A DNA stretch of 64,000 nucleotides, from the NCBI GenBank assembly GCA_009760855.2, contig WPIO01000007.1, positions 221,001 to 285,000 on the forward strand, read 5' to 3'. Of the stretch, positions 11,473 through 23,869 are shown piece after piece (the stretch's first letter is position 1; each line of letters begins with the position of its first letter). The stretch comes from Cristatella mucedo (Eukaryota > Bryozoa > Phylactolaemata > Cristatellidae). The notes under the pieces were generated by a model. The model was not told the DNA's origin. It saw only the letters and a list, made by a program, of their open reading frames with translations, and made no database searches. Both the position numbers and the translations under genes were made by a program.

Positions 11473-13256
11473 TTACAAACGGGCCCCCTCCCCTTGACAA
11501 GAATTGTCGCAATATAGCTCCACCACAGAGGAAATGCAAAAACCACACGCTAGCAGGTACAGCAGGTAGTCACAAGAGGCGTCTTTTAAGTCCACCAATG
11601 GATCATGCAGTCTATTCTGAACGTGGTCAGTCTTCCTTAAGAAGACATACCAAAATGGTAACATAACCAAAAATTTAAAGTTCAAAAATACAATGTTAGC
11701 TGTTAGCTCTACTGTTAGACTGTTAGCTTCACTTTTTGTTTCAATTTTTCCACTTGTGTCCTCAGACAGTTGCTCCAAACGAACTACATTATGTTGAGTC
11801 CATCATTGATTGCTTTCACAGCCTCTACTCTTGCATTCCACCATGTTCCACAGTCACGTTTGATAGCGATAGCTAAGTCTTTCTTCAGTTCTTTTTACCT
11901 TGGAGTTTATCTTGAAAAGAATAAGTAGGTGCTCTCTATCGTTCAAAAACAAGGTAACGACAGCAAAATTTTGGCTTGCAGCATAAACTACTGCCAGGTT
12001 CAAGCTTTGGTTATCACAGTTTACGAAAATTGATTTCTCATTTCTGGAAATTATTATCTTTTGGACACCTGACAAGTGGCCAGACATGACAACTGCGTTG
12101 TCGTAGCATAGCCAGTTAAGTAAGCCGAGCTTGTGCGGTTTAATAGTGTGTCAGTTCTCAGCCACGGAACGCTGGCTTGTCCAAGACGAGGCGTAGCAAG
12201 CCGGGCTCGCCCTTGACGCGACGCGGTCTGCCTGTGGCAGGCATGGGGCGAGCGGACGGGAAGGGAAGTTGGAACACGGACGGAGGGGTGAATGGCCGTG
12301 AGCTTGTTGCGCTACCTACAAGCGCCTGCCGAATACACGGTAGTTAAAGCTCCACCGGTGTTCAGTGTCGCCGCGTGTGTGCCGCCAGAAGGTCAAGCTA
12401 CAGCCTGGTGTAAGTCTGTATAAATGCTTAACTAGATCAGCCAGCAATAGTCAAAACCATTGAAACAAGGACTTGCTTGAAATTTAGATTGGTAATCTCA
12501 CGTGGAAAATGTTTAAAAAAATTACGCACGATCTATTTTGCTGTAGGCACCCCCTGGGCGTTGGCACCAGGGGACATCTGTCCCCCTGCCACCCCGTGCC
12601 ACGCCTCTGCCAGGTGTGATTTCAGAAGAGGGTTGTACTAAGCTAGAACATGAAGAAGTCCCAATAAGTCTTCAGTGTTCTTCTCACCAGCGAAGCCAAG
12701 TCTCTCAGAGTGACCTCGAAATTCCAGGTTTTGAGAAACCAAAGAACTTGATGCAGCGGGGAACTCTCTTTAGATCTTGCCATCGTTGTTTTTCCGATAG
12801 GATTTGTGCCTCAACATCCGTGTCTAATGCACTTCCTTTTAGAATTATCCTCTCTTTTCTTACCATGTGGCGAACGCCTGACGGTGAGAAAGGCTCTTTC
12901 ATGAGCAAGTAGTTGTTCACGTTTCCTCCATTGGCTAAACACATTTTCCCTTCAAGTGACGAGCGGGAATGTTGTCTGGACATAGGGAAGAGCAAACAAT
13001 AGAACCATTATTCAAACTGCTTTGAGGGAGAGTAGTCCAGCCAGGTCCTGCAAACTTCATGCCAATGAGCAAGTTGCCTCGTGAACCAGACAATGTCAGC
13101 AAATGGAACTTCATTGTTCGGAAACAGAATTGATCCTCGAAGTACTAGTTCAGTCCGAAGTTGCTGTGAAGTGGCCCATAAAGCAAAATCTTGGTCAAAA
13201 CTCAGGTTGCTAATATCATTCACTGCCAGCATTTGGGAAATTGCAGTAGATACCAA
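11473..13256 (-). pseudogene. Decayed hAT-family (ZMYM1/DUF4371-like) transposase
   Basis: The minus strand carries pieces in the order of hAT transposases related to ZMYM1 and 52-kDa repressor-like proteins. CRTWLDYSPSKQ near 13.03 kb resembles the N-terminal TTF-type finger region. SEKQRWQDLKRV near 12.76 kb resembles the segment before DUF4371. YDNAVVMSGHLSGVQK with VNCDNQSLNLAVVYAASQ at about 12.10-11.97 kb matches the catalytic-domain motif YDNxxxMSGxxxGVQ...HCxxHxLNL. TSGKIETKSEANSL at 11.76-11.72 kb lies further along the same domain. Stops, frameshifts and a gap at 12.1-12.6 kb make it non-functional. It is almost certainly a transposon relic, not a domesticated gene, because no long frame survives. 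Confidence 0.7.
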
Positions 13257-13719
13257 ATCTTCTTCTCTCGGGGGAGTGCTTGCTTACCCGTGATCCATAC
13301 GGTGACCGTCTTCGTCTTCACAGAGCAAAGCTTCTTTTTTCATGAATCTTTTATCCAGCAGAGCGTTTGCTTCTTCAGTGTTGCTATGCTTTCTAATTTC
13401 TTGCCCAAAGACGGGATGTCGAGCACTCGATTCAGCCGTCCTGGACTACGACGGGAAGTTTAGTTTTTTTTTTTTAATAACGAAACGCCATCGTCCGCAA
13501 TACCGTGAGTATGGATGTGGTGAGTTGGATAGCAACGTAGCACTCTAGAGACTAGGCGACCTGCTCATATTGCGAACGCATCGCAGCGAACCAGCACTGG
13601 AAAGGGTGGGCTACCCGGCTTGGCAAGCGGAGGAATAGGCCTCACGCCAAAGTTTAGACCATACCAAAGCATTTCGAGAAGCGAAGTTTCTTTTGGCTTA
13701 GGTACCATTGTTGGCCTAT

Positions 13720-14690
13720 TTTGAACGACAAAGTCGGTGATTGTCAGTGCCGATGTCAGTAGCTACGGTCTAGGCTGCACTGTCCTACTGCCTAGCCGTG
13801 CATCGGAAGACCAAAAAGAGCATAATTAACCTGTCTAATTATCTAGCGACCTGTCTAATTGGCCTCCCGCACGTTGTCAGGCGCCGAAACTAGATGCTCT
13901 CGGATTGAAAAAGAGTGTCTTGCGGTGCGAGACGGTGGGCATGCGAGAAGCAGTTCAGTCAGTTCCTTGCTCGCTATCTATGCCTTCGTTCGAGTTTCGT
14001 ACTGACCACTCGCCGCTTCGTTTCGTTACAGATGACTAAAGACCTTGACCAGGTCCCGGTCAGATGCCAACGCCTATTGATGCGAATGATGCGTCTTAAC
14101 CCGCCGGCCGTGTATGTGCCTGGGAAGACCCCGATGGTAGCTGATACCCTGTCGAGAGCACCATTATGTAGGAGCGAGGAACACAGCCACGTAGAAGCTG
14201 TTCCCCTCTATGTAGACGTCATAGTTTCTAAATCGCATTCAGTAGCTGGTTTGAGCGAAGTAAATCAGGCTACCACTGACGATAGCGAGCTACAGGCGGT
14301 CATTGAGTATAAGCTGTCAGGAGGCCTAAATCGAGCAAGGGCATACCAGAAACTTTGCGGAAGCACTTTGCTATAAGTAGCCATCTTTCGGTTTCGAACG
14401 GTTTACTACTGTACGACGATCACATATATATCCCTCAAAGCCTTCATGCTTTTCTGTTGGAGCTGATCCACGACGGTTTACCAGGGGGTGACCAACCGTA
14501 GGGACCGAGCAAGGTTCGGTGTATACTGGCTAGGCATTAGCCGATACTTTAAGACATGTGTCGATTCCAGCAGCTTCTGTCGAGACAATCAGAGAAGGCT
14601 GGTGTATGAACCACTCATCCCATCACCGGTGCCACTTATTCCTTTGCAGCAAGTCGCAGCCTATCTCTTCAAACAGGAGGTACGATGGCA
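13720..14690 (+). pseudogene. Ty3/gypsy LTR-retrotransposon pol remnant (RNase H to integrase)
   Basis: Frame-shifted plus-strand segments follow gypsy pol order. SADVSSYGLGCTVLLPSR at 13.75-13.80 kb is RNase-H-like, followed by LSGAETRCSRIEKECLAV at about 13.87-13.93 kb. NPPAVYVPGKTPMVADTLSR at 14.10-14.16 kb is the classic end of RNase H. TTDDSELQAVIEYKLSGG lies at 14.27-14.33 kb. Finally, RARFGVYWLGISRYFKTCV and EPLIPSPVPLIPLQQVA at 14.51-14.66 kb resemble the integrase H2C2 finger and the stretch after it. Several frameshifts and stops are present, and no flanking LTR pair was recognised. Confidence 0.8.
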
Positions 14691-14882
14691 TCAGATGGTA
14701 ATCGCATTTTACTCACGGTAAATGGAAATCGCTCCATTATACAAATCAATGACCGCTCTGCTGACCCTAGTATTGAGCGTCTAAATGCTAAAGTAGCTGC
14801 CGGTTTTGCGGACATTTGGAATTCGAAAGATGATTCACCCGAAGAAATAATAGAAATGATGCATAGCAACGAGAATACGTAG
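14685..14882 (+). CDS. Unassigned 65-aa ORF
   Basis: A 65-codon frame starts with MASDGNRILLTVNGNRSI and ends in a Glu/Asn-rich tail before TAG. The composition looks protein-like: amphipathic, with IERLNAKVAAGFADIW as a likely helix. It directly follows the gypsy pol remnant, so it may be element-derived. I recognise no family, and it could be chance. Confidence 0.25.
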   Translation: MASDGNRILLTVNGNRSIIQINDRSADPSIERLNAKVAAGFADIWNSKDDSPEEIIEMMHSNENT

Positions 14883-14889
14883 CAAATTG

Positions 14890-15446
14890 TGAAATGATAC
14901 TATACCGAACGTATGCAAATTGGGAGCTATTCCTCGTTCTAAAGAGTTAGTGGACGAGCATTGGTAGGTCTGTGGCATATAAATGCAGGTGGACGTGAGA
15001 GGATAGACGTCCGAGAGGAAGACTCTGCATCTCAAGCCAATGTTGAAAATATATACCGTAAATGTAGCGGCTAACTGGCATTCTGTTTAGAATATTGCTG
15101 AGTCTTCTACGAGGCTAGAACTTGAGTTCGCTTACGACGGCTTGAACTAACTATATCAAGAATGCTAAGATCGATAAGGGTCAAGTTCGCTATACTGTGA
15201 CAGCAAACTACTCCAGTGGAAGTTACCGAAGGAGACCAGTGAATCAATAATTAGACTTTTAATTTCTTCCCGGTATGGTCGGTCATCGTGGTCACTAACT
15301 TAGGCGTGGCTTCCTGTGACCTACCGTGTTGTTAATTCGAGATCGACTAGTGCTAGTAGATCGTCTTCGCATCGTGCTCATACAAGTAATCATATTTACA
15401 AAATAAGGTGACCAATGTGGCATAGATGAAGACCAAACTTTCGCGC

Positions 15447-15448
<2 letters not shown>
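14890..15448. other. Intergenic, nothing recognised
   Basis: About 560 bp between the unassigned ORF and the AT microsatellite. No coding, LINE or SINE similarity was seen; it may be the rest of the decayed LTR element. Confidence 0.4.
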
Positions 15449-15544
<96 letters not shown>

Positions 15545-15548
15545 GTAT

Positions 15549-15589
<41 letters not shown>

Positions 15590-15637
15590 GTAAATGTGTG
15601 AGTATGCGCGCGCGTGTGCGCGAGCGTGTGTGTGTGT
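15449..15637. repeat. Compound microsatellite (AT)n-(GT)n-(GC/GT)n
   Basis: An AT run (about 15449-15545, interrupted once by ACATATTAT) is followed by a GT run (about 15551-15588) and a mixed GC/GT stretch up to about 15637. Open frames across it are artefacts of the repeat. Confidence 0.95.
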
Positions 15638-15937
15638 AACCGAATCTGGTGGCTGAAGCTGTTTACTGACCAACCCTGCCATTTTCGACTGCCCCGTTCG
15701 CTCGCCACACAGCTGAGCTATGGCAAGAGGAGCCACAGTTTGATCAAAATTCTTTATAACAATATCGCACGCACCAACCTCAACAGAGGAACGAGACATG
15801 ACTAGGTGCATTATGCTTAGATGCATTACGCTTCCGGGGAACGGGAAACAGGATGCCAGCCCTCCCGACGGGGAGGACATTTTCAGACGGGAGCAATCTT
15901 GAAGACGATCAGCAATCCACACAAGTAAAAATAAAAT

Positions 15938-16080
15938 TAAATATCAGCCATTTGTATGGCGCTCTAACATAACTTAATCTTTATTTAGCCACGTCACATA
16001 TGTCAAGGGGCTCGACCCCACGACCTCGGCCAGACCTTGGTCGGGGAGAACGCCTTAACCAGTGGGCCAAACCAGCTAGG
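15938..16080 (-). repeat. SINE-D copy
   Basis: On the minus strand: head TGGTTTGGCCCACTGGTTAA, B-box region GTGGGGTCGAGCCCC, then tail AAAGATTAAGTTATGTTAGA-GCGCCATACAAATGG. It aligns along its length with 6888-7035. Confidence 0.7.
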
Positions 16081-16084
16081 CATT

Positions 16085-17284
16085 GGCTGTAGTAACGGGG
16101 ATTCACTAGTTTGGTACAACTCAGCTCACGGAGGGGGGCTACGGACAACATGCTACAGGGAAGCGCGGAATTTACAAGCGGTAACAGCGAGCTTGCTTAT
16201 CTCCAGCCCCGCTAAGGCCTTGGATCCTTGTTGCCTTGCGTGCGTGGTCGCATCGCCGGCGCACGTCGGCATCCATCCAGATGCATAATTCGGAGAGACC
16301 GAGAGCGTCCAACGCCACTACTTGGTCGACCGACATCAGTTCCTAATTAGCGCCGTTACCTCGCAGCATGACATATCCGGCCACCCTGGACGTCATGCAC
16401 CGGCCCAGGCGGTGACCCTTACCACATTACAGCCGTCGCGGCTAACCAAACCCGGCCTGGGTATATATGTTAGTGAGTAAGAGCTTTCAGGAAATTCAAA
16501 AATAATTCGAATCTATTGAATATCAAAGCTGACACAAATTGAAACTTGTGAATGGCTATTCCACTGTTAAAGGTTCTTATTCAAGATACACAACCTCATT
16601 CTTCTGATTGAAATGAAAATATGATCAGAAGGATAGCTTTAGACTGTCTAATTATTTTATTTGATGGTTGCGCTTTTTTGAAACTGCTCTACTTTATGAA
16701 TGAAAAGATTTAAAAACGTGGTTGTTTTGTTAAAAGGAACTATTTGATTTTTGTATGCATTTTATTTACAGTATGAGTCAATTTCCAATAAAAAATTGCA
16801 TGAAATTCGCGTTAAGGATAACAATACATGTTTATAGCGTAATAAATAAAAATAATAATACATCTGAAATAGCACTTTCAGCAAACTCATTCTCTTTCTA
16901 CGCAATTTGTATTTGCTACAAAGGAAGCACGATCGAATGGTAAGTGGAATCGTACTCAAAAAACAGCAAGAATAACATGATTACGGGTGACATGCACACG
17001 GTCAGCATGTAAGTATGGTTAGTCGCAGAATGCACAGTGCCAGCAAGCATAAGCATCCTCAGAGAACTGTGGGTAAACATTAAAATTTTTCCCTATAACT
17101 TGGAATTAAGCTAAAGTTGCGCGAAGCCTTTCGTAGAAATATCAGCTGCATTGCAGCTCAAAAATGTAGAGAGGCAGTCTAGCCAGAGCCTTTCGAGGCC
17201 ATAGCGTGAGATCGAGCAAGCCCCACTGCTTGAAACTCCTTGGGTAAGCCCGGAACACCATTTTGTATAAGTTGTAATCAAAAT
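16085..17284. other. Intergenic, no recognised gene
   Basis: The first 400 bp are GC-richer, with no convincing coding frame. The rest is AT-rich without recognised repeats. Nothing here can be assigned. Confidence 0.45.
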
Positions 17285-17710
17285 AACTCCCGACTTGCGT
17301 CACGACATCCCCTGACTTGACAACATTTAAAAAGAAATTAAAAACGCACCAATCTTGAACAGCATTTATTGGGTCCCTGTGAATCGTTCTGCATGTGCTT
17401 ATTCTCGCTGACACTTGCATTCTGCCACTAACCACACTTGCATGCTGACCCTGTTGATCCAGCGGTTAAAGTGCTCGCTCCAACCAAGGTCTGGCTGAGA
17501 TCGTGGGCTCGAGCCCCATGGCATATGTGAAGCGCCTGAATAAAGATTAAGTTCACTTGGTGGTGCTGTACAAATGAATTATATTTTTTTATATAGCCAT
17601 TCAATCGTGTTTCCTTTGCAGCACACGTAAAGCGCCTAGAAAGAGATTGAGTTCTCTGAGAGTGATTCAAGTGTATTATAATAATAATAACTATTATTAT
17701 TATTAAAATC
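17285..17710 (+). repeat. LINE-A 3' end split by a nested SINE-D
   Basis: 17285-17436 matches the LINE-A 3' region (CCTGACTTGACAACATTTAA, CACTAACCACACTTGCATGC). 17597-17710 resumes it (CCATTCAATCGTG, TTTCCTTTGCAGCA, AAAGCGCCTAGAAAGAGATT, then an ATT-rich tail). The stretch between is a SINE-D. Comparison with 55.6 kb shows about 60 bp of LINE-A missing at the junction. Confidence 0.75.
17437..17596 (+). repeat. SINE-D copy nested in LINE-A
   Basis: This is the best plus-strand copy. The tRNA-like head is GATCCAGCGGTTAAAGTGCT (A-box region) and GATCGTGGGCTCGAGCCCC (B-box region). It is followed by GTGAAGCGCCTGAATAAAGA, TTAAGTTCACTTGGTGGTGC and an AT-rich end. The tail parallels that of LINE-A. 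Confidence 0.75.
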
Positions 17711-17784
17711 ACAGTTCTTTGATATTTACCGAAGAAATAGCCGCTTTGTTTCAGTATACAGACGCTAAATAAAGAAATAAAGTA

Positions 17785-17870
17785 TCATTCATTTGTGTAG
17801 CGCCATAGGAGAACTCAATCTCTATTCAGGCGCTTCAATACGCCGCAGGGCTTGAGCCCAAGAACTCGGT
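17785..17870 (-). repeat. SINE-D fragment
   Basis: TGTGTAGCGCCATAGGAGAA, CTCAATCTCTATTCAGGCGC and GCTTGAGCCCAAGAACTCGG match the tail and B-box side of SINE-D; the A-box side is missing. Confidence 0.6.
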
Positions 17871-17924
17871 CATCAAAGATATTTATTTTGACTATGGTAG
17901 TTTTTGGCATGCCCCTTAAACTCC

Positions 17925-18025
17925 GAAGCAAAACTAGGGCTTATTTGAGCAAATGTAAAGAGGCTAAAAAGGGGTTGCGTTCTCTGAGGGTTCCAGAACA
18001 AACTTATTATTATGTATGTTATTAT
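17925..18025 (+). repeat. LINE-A 3' tail fragment
   Basis: GAGCAAATGTAAAGAGGCTA and GCGTTCTCTGAGGGTTCCAG, followed by a TTATTATTATG stretch, are a diverged LINE-A 3' terminus. Confidence 0.55.
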
Positions 18026-18329
18026 AGTTGAAGCTCCGTGTGCCGAAATTTGGAAGCCCGATGTACAGAGAATACAAATGGCTGCTGTTATCATGCAGGT
18101 GTCTTGTTAGTTGGCTTTTACTGACGATGTGTTGGTGCAAATTGGTCGTTCTTCTTGAGCCGGTTTTAGTCGTATAGTCACATAGTTACGGTATCAGCAC
18201 TATGAGCAGTGTGACTGCTGCTGAACCTCCTTACATGCCAGCTGAGGGTTTTTTGATTATTGTGCAATGGATTTTATCCCGCTAATTTTTACGATAGAAC
18301 GAAAGAGATGGAGATAAAGAGAGAGAGAG

Positions 18330-20035
<1,706 letters not shown>

Positions 20036-20039
20036 CCCG

Positions 20040-20165
20040 CAGAGGTCAGATGCTCACCTTTAAAGGCCAAGGTCATGAGTTCAGGCTCAGCAGCATTTTC
20101 TTTGTAAAGCGCCTTGATAGAGATTAAATTTTCTCAGGGTGTTATACAAAGTAATTATGTAATAT
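20040..20165 (+). repeat. SINE-D copy, diverged
   Basis: CAAGGTCATGAGTTCAGGCT stands in the B-box region, followed by TTTGTAAAGCGCCTTGATAG and AGATTAAATTTTCTCAGGGT, then an AT-rich tail. The tail section is nearly indistinguishable from LINE-A. Confidence 0.55.
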
Positions 20166-20389
20166 TACTTTTTAAATAGTTTGGGCAAAAGTTCTACCCC
20201 GGCCTACGTTGAACCTTAGTTCACCTGGAGGGTAGGCTGCCGTGGCTCTTTCTGGGCAGAAATGCGATTGATCCCAACTTACACTGCGCCTATTCTATTG
20301 CTTTTCCAATGCCACTTTTCCAATTTCCACTGCCTTTACACTCTTGTTGCTAGCAGGCTACGTACGAGCTTATCTTCCAAGCAATTATT

Positions 20390-20738
20390 TGTCCTGTGCC
20401 TTCACAGGCACTTTGTTTTAGCTCTGCAGGTCCCAGACTGTGGAACTCACTTCCACATTTCTTACGCAACTACATCTACTCTACAACTGCCGACTATGGC
20501 ACATCTTTTTCAGCGGTCCTGAACTGCTACTTCTATGCTACTCACTACCTCAACTGCTCTCCTAACTCGGCTATGCTTCCCACTTTCTCTTTGTTGCGTG
20601 AGACGAAGTCTGTTGGCTACCGAATGCGTACCGAAAGCCGCTTAGGCTGTGAGTGCACTATACAAAACTCTCCTGCGTAACACCCACATGGTCTTTATGA
20701 CTTTGTGGAGTTACTGACGGAGATACATTACATATTCA
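20390..20738 (+). repeat. LINE-B 3' end
   Basis: GCTCTGCAGGTCCCAGACTG, TGGAACTCACTTCCACATTT and the terminal GGAGTTACTGACGGAGATAC match the copy at 37.4-37.8 kb. The translated piece SSAGPRLWNSLPHFLRN is the C-terminal end of an L2/CR1-type ORF2 protein. Confidence 0.85.
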
Positions 20739-20739
20739 A

Positions 20740-22205
20740 AGTGTTGTCTATGACGGTACCGTAGACGGTAATACAGTAATATATGCACGCCGTAAGCGGG
20801 CCGGTAGAACGCCATTTTGCCAACGCGTCATTTGCTTCGCAAGCTGGAACGCGTTCTGTGGGGGGGGGGGCGGGGGTGAAATTGCACATGGTCATACCTG
20901 CTGGTAGTTTCCACGTCAAGGTCAAAGGCAGTGTGCATGACTCTGCCAGGATGAAGTTCGCATGCCAAGGTCAAGCGTTGGGGCGATAACTAAGTAGCAG
21001 TTAAAGGTTTAGCAAGCTATTTAACAAAACGATTAGATTTTCTGTCATGCAGTTAAACGCACTTTGCCCTCACGCTTGCCTCCTATGCAAGGGCAGAGCT
21101 ATTTCTTAGCGCAGAAATCGTTCGTCCCTAAACCTTTACCATCTAGCGATACCGTATGTAGTTCTCCTTGAGCGCTATACAAAAGACCTATTTTTATAAT
21201 TATCGTTTTTCTCCACAGGTCGGCTATATTTGAACCGGTCTCTTTTCCTGATTAATTGCTTACTACCTTTAGGCCCACTGGCAGTTGGTGTCATGGACTA
21301 CGCCCCCAACCTTGGCAGACGCCTACGGCCCTTCTCGCATACCTACCGGTATCGGATACGGTTGGCGGAGCCCGTTGCCTCAGTCGCGAACTCTAATCCA
21401 CAGACGCAGGAAACTTTCTCGCTTGTCTCCGAGAAGGTTTCTATTTTTTAAGCGGTCGATACCTTTGAGTGCTCCCACGATAGATTGCAGGTTTTTAGGG
21501 ACGCACTTCAGTCGCGTCTCTTTGTTTCGCAATGCTCGGCCAAATGCGAGGCCTAAATTCATAGATTTTTGGTGCTGGGAATAGAGTTGCCGAGCTATAC
21601 CTCGTGCCTTGATCGTTCAACCGACTGGGACCCCGCGCTCGAGAGCGCGTAGCGCTCTTGAACCTGCAATGACCTCGCGGCGCGGCCGAGAAGCATTCTC
21701 GGAGAAATCAAGCAACCGCCACCTCTAAGTCGGCACCAGACGTGCCGCCCTGGCTGGAAGGCGGTAGGGCGGTAGGGCGGTAGGGCGGTAGGGCGGTAGG
21801 GCGGTAGGACGAGCTGGCGATTGCATTGAACTTATCTACCGCTCTGAACAACAATTGGTAGTATATACCTTGTCATACATACTGACAGATTGTAATTGAT
21901 AACTGATAACTGACTGCTGCTCCTCTGGCCTACGAGCCGAACAGTTATCGAGCTGTGTGCACCGGTCTTCTCACCGCCGAATTACATGATTTTTGAGAGC
22001 GTCTTACTAAGCAATCCAACAGACGGTGTGTACATCTCACAATTTGTTCTCCGCAGCTACGAAGCAGCAGGATAAACGGCTCCGCGCGGAAAGACGGGAA
22101 ATCCGTAGCTTGCCATTGTGATCAGCAAGCTATAGGCAAGCGACGGTCGTGGGATGTTCAAACTACGCCAGTAGCAGAGGTCAAGGAAGGGAGTCGAGCG
22201 TAGCC
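20740..22205. other. Intergenic, no recognised gene
   Basis: It contains a GC-rich stretch (21.25-21.82 kb) with short frames of no recognised family and the 8-bp tandem repeat listed separately. Confidence 0.45.
21761..21808. repeat. (GCGGTAGG)x6 tandem repeat, possible G-quadruplex
   Basis: Six exact copies of the 8-mer occupy 48 bp. The G-strand has regularly spaced GGG runs with 5-nt CGGTA spacers, which fits a four-tract G-quadruplex pattern. Confidence 0.95.
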
Positions 22206-22206
22206 G

Positions 22207-23335
22207 CCGCCGAAATGTAATGTATCTCCGTCTGTAACTCCACAAAGTCATAAAGACTATGTGGGTGTTACGCAGGAGAGTTTCGTATAGCGCACTCACA
22301 GCCTAAGCTGCTTTCGGTACGCATTCGGTAGCCAACAGACTTCGTCTCACGCAACAAAGAGAAAGTGAGAAGCAAAGCAGAGTCAGGAGAGAGGTTGAGG
22401 TAGTGAGTAGCATGAAAGTAGCAGATCAGGACCGCTGAAAACTATGAGCCATAGTCGGCAGTAGGAGAGTAGTTGTCGTTTCGTAAGAAATGTGGAAGCG
22501 AGTTCCACAGTCTAGGACCTGCAGAGCTAAAGCTTCTGTCGTCAACGGTCTTTAAGCGGAGGAATAAAACGGCTAATTTATTGTCCACACAGGACCTGAG
22601 GGCGCGAACAGGCTGAAACTGATGCAGCAGTTCAGCTAGATATGAAGGAGCCAAGCCGTGGCAGGCCTTGTGGGTCAGCATAAGAACTTTGCTCTGTATC
22701 CTTTGCTGAACCGGCAACCATCCTAGCTCTTCCAGCAAAGGTGACACGTGCTCAAACATCTGGGACTTGAAGACTAGCCTTGCAGCCATATTCATAGTCA
22801 GCTGCAGTGGCCGAATAGCTTTCTTTGGTAGCCCAGCCAAAAGGGAATTACAATAATCAAGCCGACACAGAACTAAGGCGCTAGTTAAATTTTTTTAAAA
22901 GCAACTGTTGGAGACAGCGCCTGATCTTGGATAGGGATCGGATGTGATGCCTAGCTGTAGAGGCAGCCTTCCAAAGGAAGCCTTTAAAATTGAGACAGCT
23001 GTCGAAAACGGCATCTACATTTCGAGCACGTGATGATGGTCGCACAATAGCATCACCTATTGGAAGAGCAAACCCTTTTAATCCAGCCACACGCTTAAGG
23101 TGTCCTATGAGCAGCAGTTCGGTTTTATCATCATATAATTTCAGGAAGTTTTCCGACATCCAGGATCGAATATCGGCAAGGCAAGCATCCAGTTTCCCAG
23201 TTGCTGCAGCAGATTCCGACGGTTTGAATGACAAATACAACTGAGCATCGTCAGCATAAAAGTGATATCCTATTCCATGGGCCTTAATCACTTTTCCCAG
23301 AGGTTGTGTGTAAATGAAGAACAGCGAGGGACCGA
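22207..23335 (-). mobile_element. LINE-B (L2/CR1-like) 5'-truncated copy, RT C-terminal part
   Basis: Minus-strand frames 23291-22881 and 22840-22442 give the palm end of a non-LTR reverse transcriptase ([13 protein letters not shown], containing the YADD active-site motif; [18 protein letters not shown]) and the downstream region (RLVFKSQMFEHVSPLLEEL; SSAGPRLWNSLPHFLRND). The element ends at about 22207 with GGAGTTACAGACGGAGATAC and an ATT-rich tail. A frame break near 22.86 kb and missing 5' parts show it is inactive. It is the longest LINE-B copy here. Confidence 0.88.
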
Positions 23336-23767
23336 ATCAGACCTTTGAGGGACTCCACAGGTGACCCGTCTCCTGTGTGAGACCTGACCCCCACGCGATA
23401 CGGAACAATTCACGGACAAGTTTTCTGGCTCTGAGACGTGGCTGGCCGCACAGGTTGAGATAATTTCTATGCGCCGCTGCCGCCCCCCCCCGTTATTTGG
23501 CTGTCTGCCGCGGCAGGCCTTTCACAGCTCGGAGCAGTGTAATCGGTCGTGTCCTGAAGCTCGTGATCTGCGTCCGCCTAGCGGAGCTCCTTTTACGACG
23601 CGCTTGCACCGATCATTCACTACGCTTCTCATTCACGTTAGGGCAGGCCGGCTGTTGGCGGCCAGAAACACACGAGCAAGGTTAGCAACGGACAGCACGC
23701 TGGCGATTGACACAGGCGGACTCCTCAAAATTGTTCTAGTCTGTTCTATTTCCGCTGCCGGATGAGC

Positions 23768-23826
23768 TGACGTCACTATGCGCTTGCGCAGCTGATCGGT
23801 TTCTAGCCAATGCCCATCACGATTGG
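23768..23826 (+). promoter_or_regulatory. Core promoter cluster of the C18orf32-like gene
   Basis: A perfect palindromic CRE (TGACGTCA, 23768-23775) is followed by an NRF1-like site (TGCGCTTGCGCA, 23779-23790), a CCAAT box (23807-23811) and an inverted CCAAT box (23822-23826), all within 105 bp of the start codon at 23870. This is typical of a TATA-less housekeeping promoter and supports a real gene here. Confidence 0.6.
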
Positions 23827-23869
23827 CTCGGTAGTCAGCGGCCTGTGAACCGTGAAGTGAGCCTGCGAC

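Noticed and set aside
21761-21808. CRISPR array
   Set aside because: The repeats are contiguous without spacers and the genome is animal.
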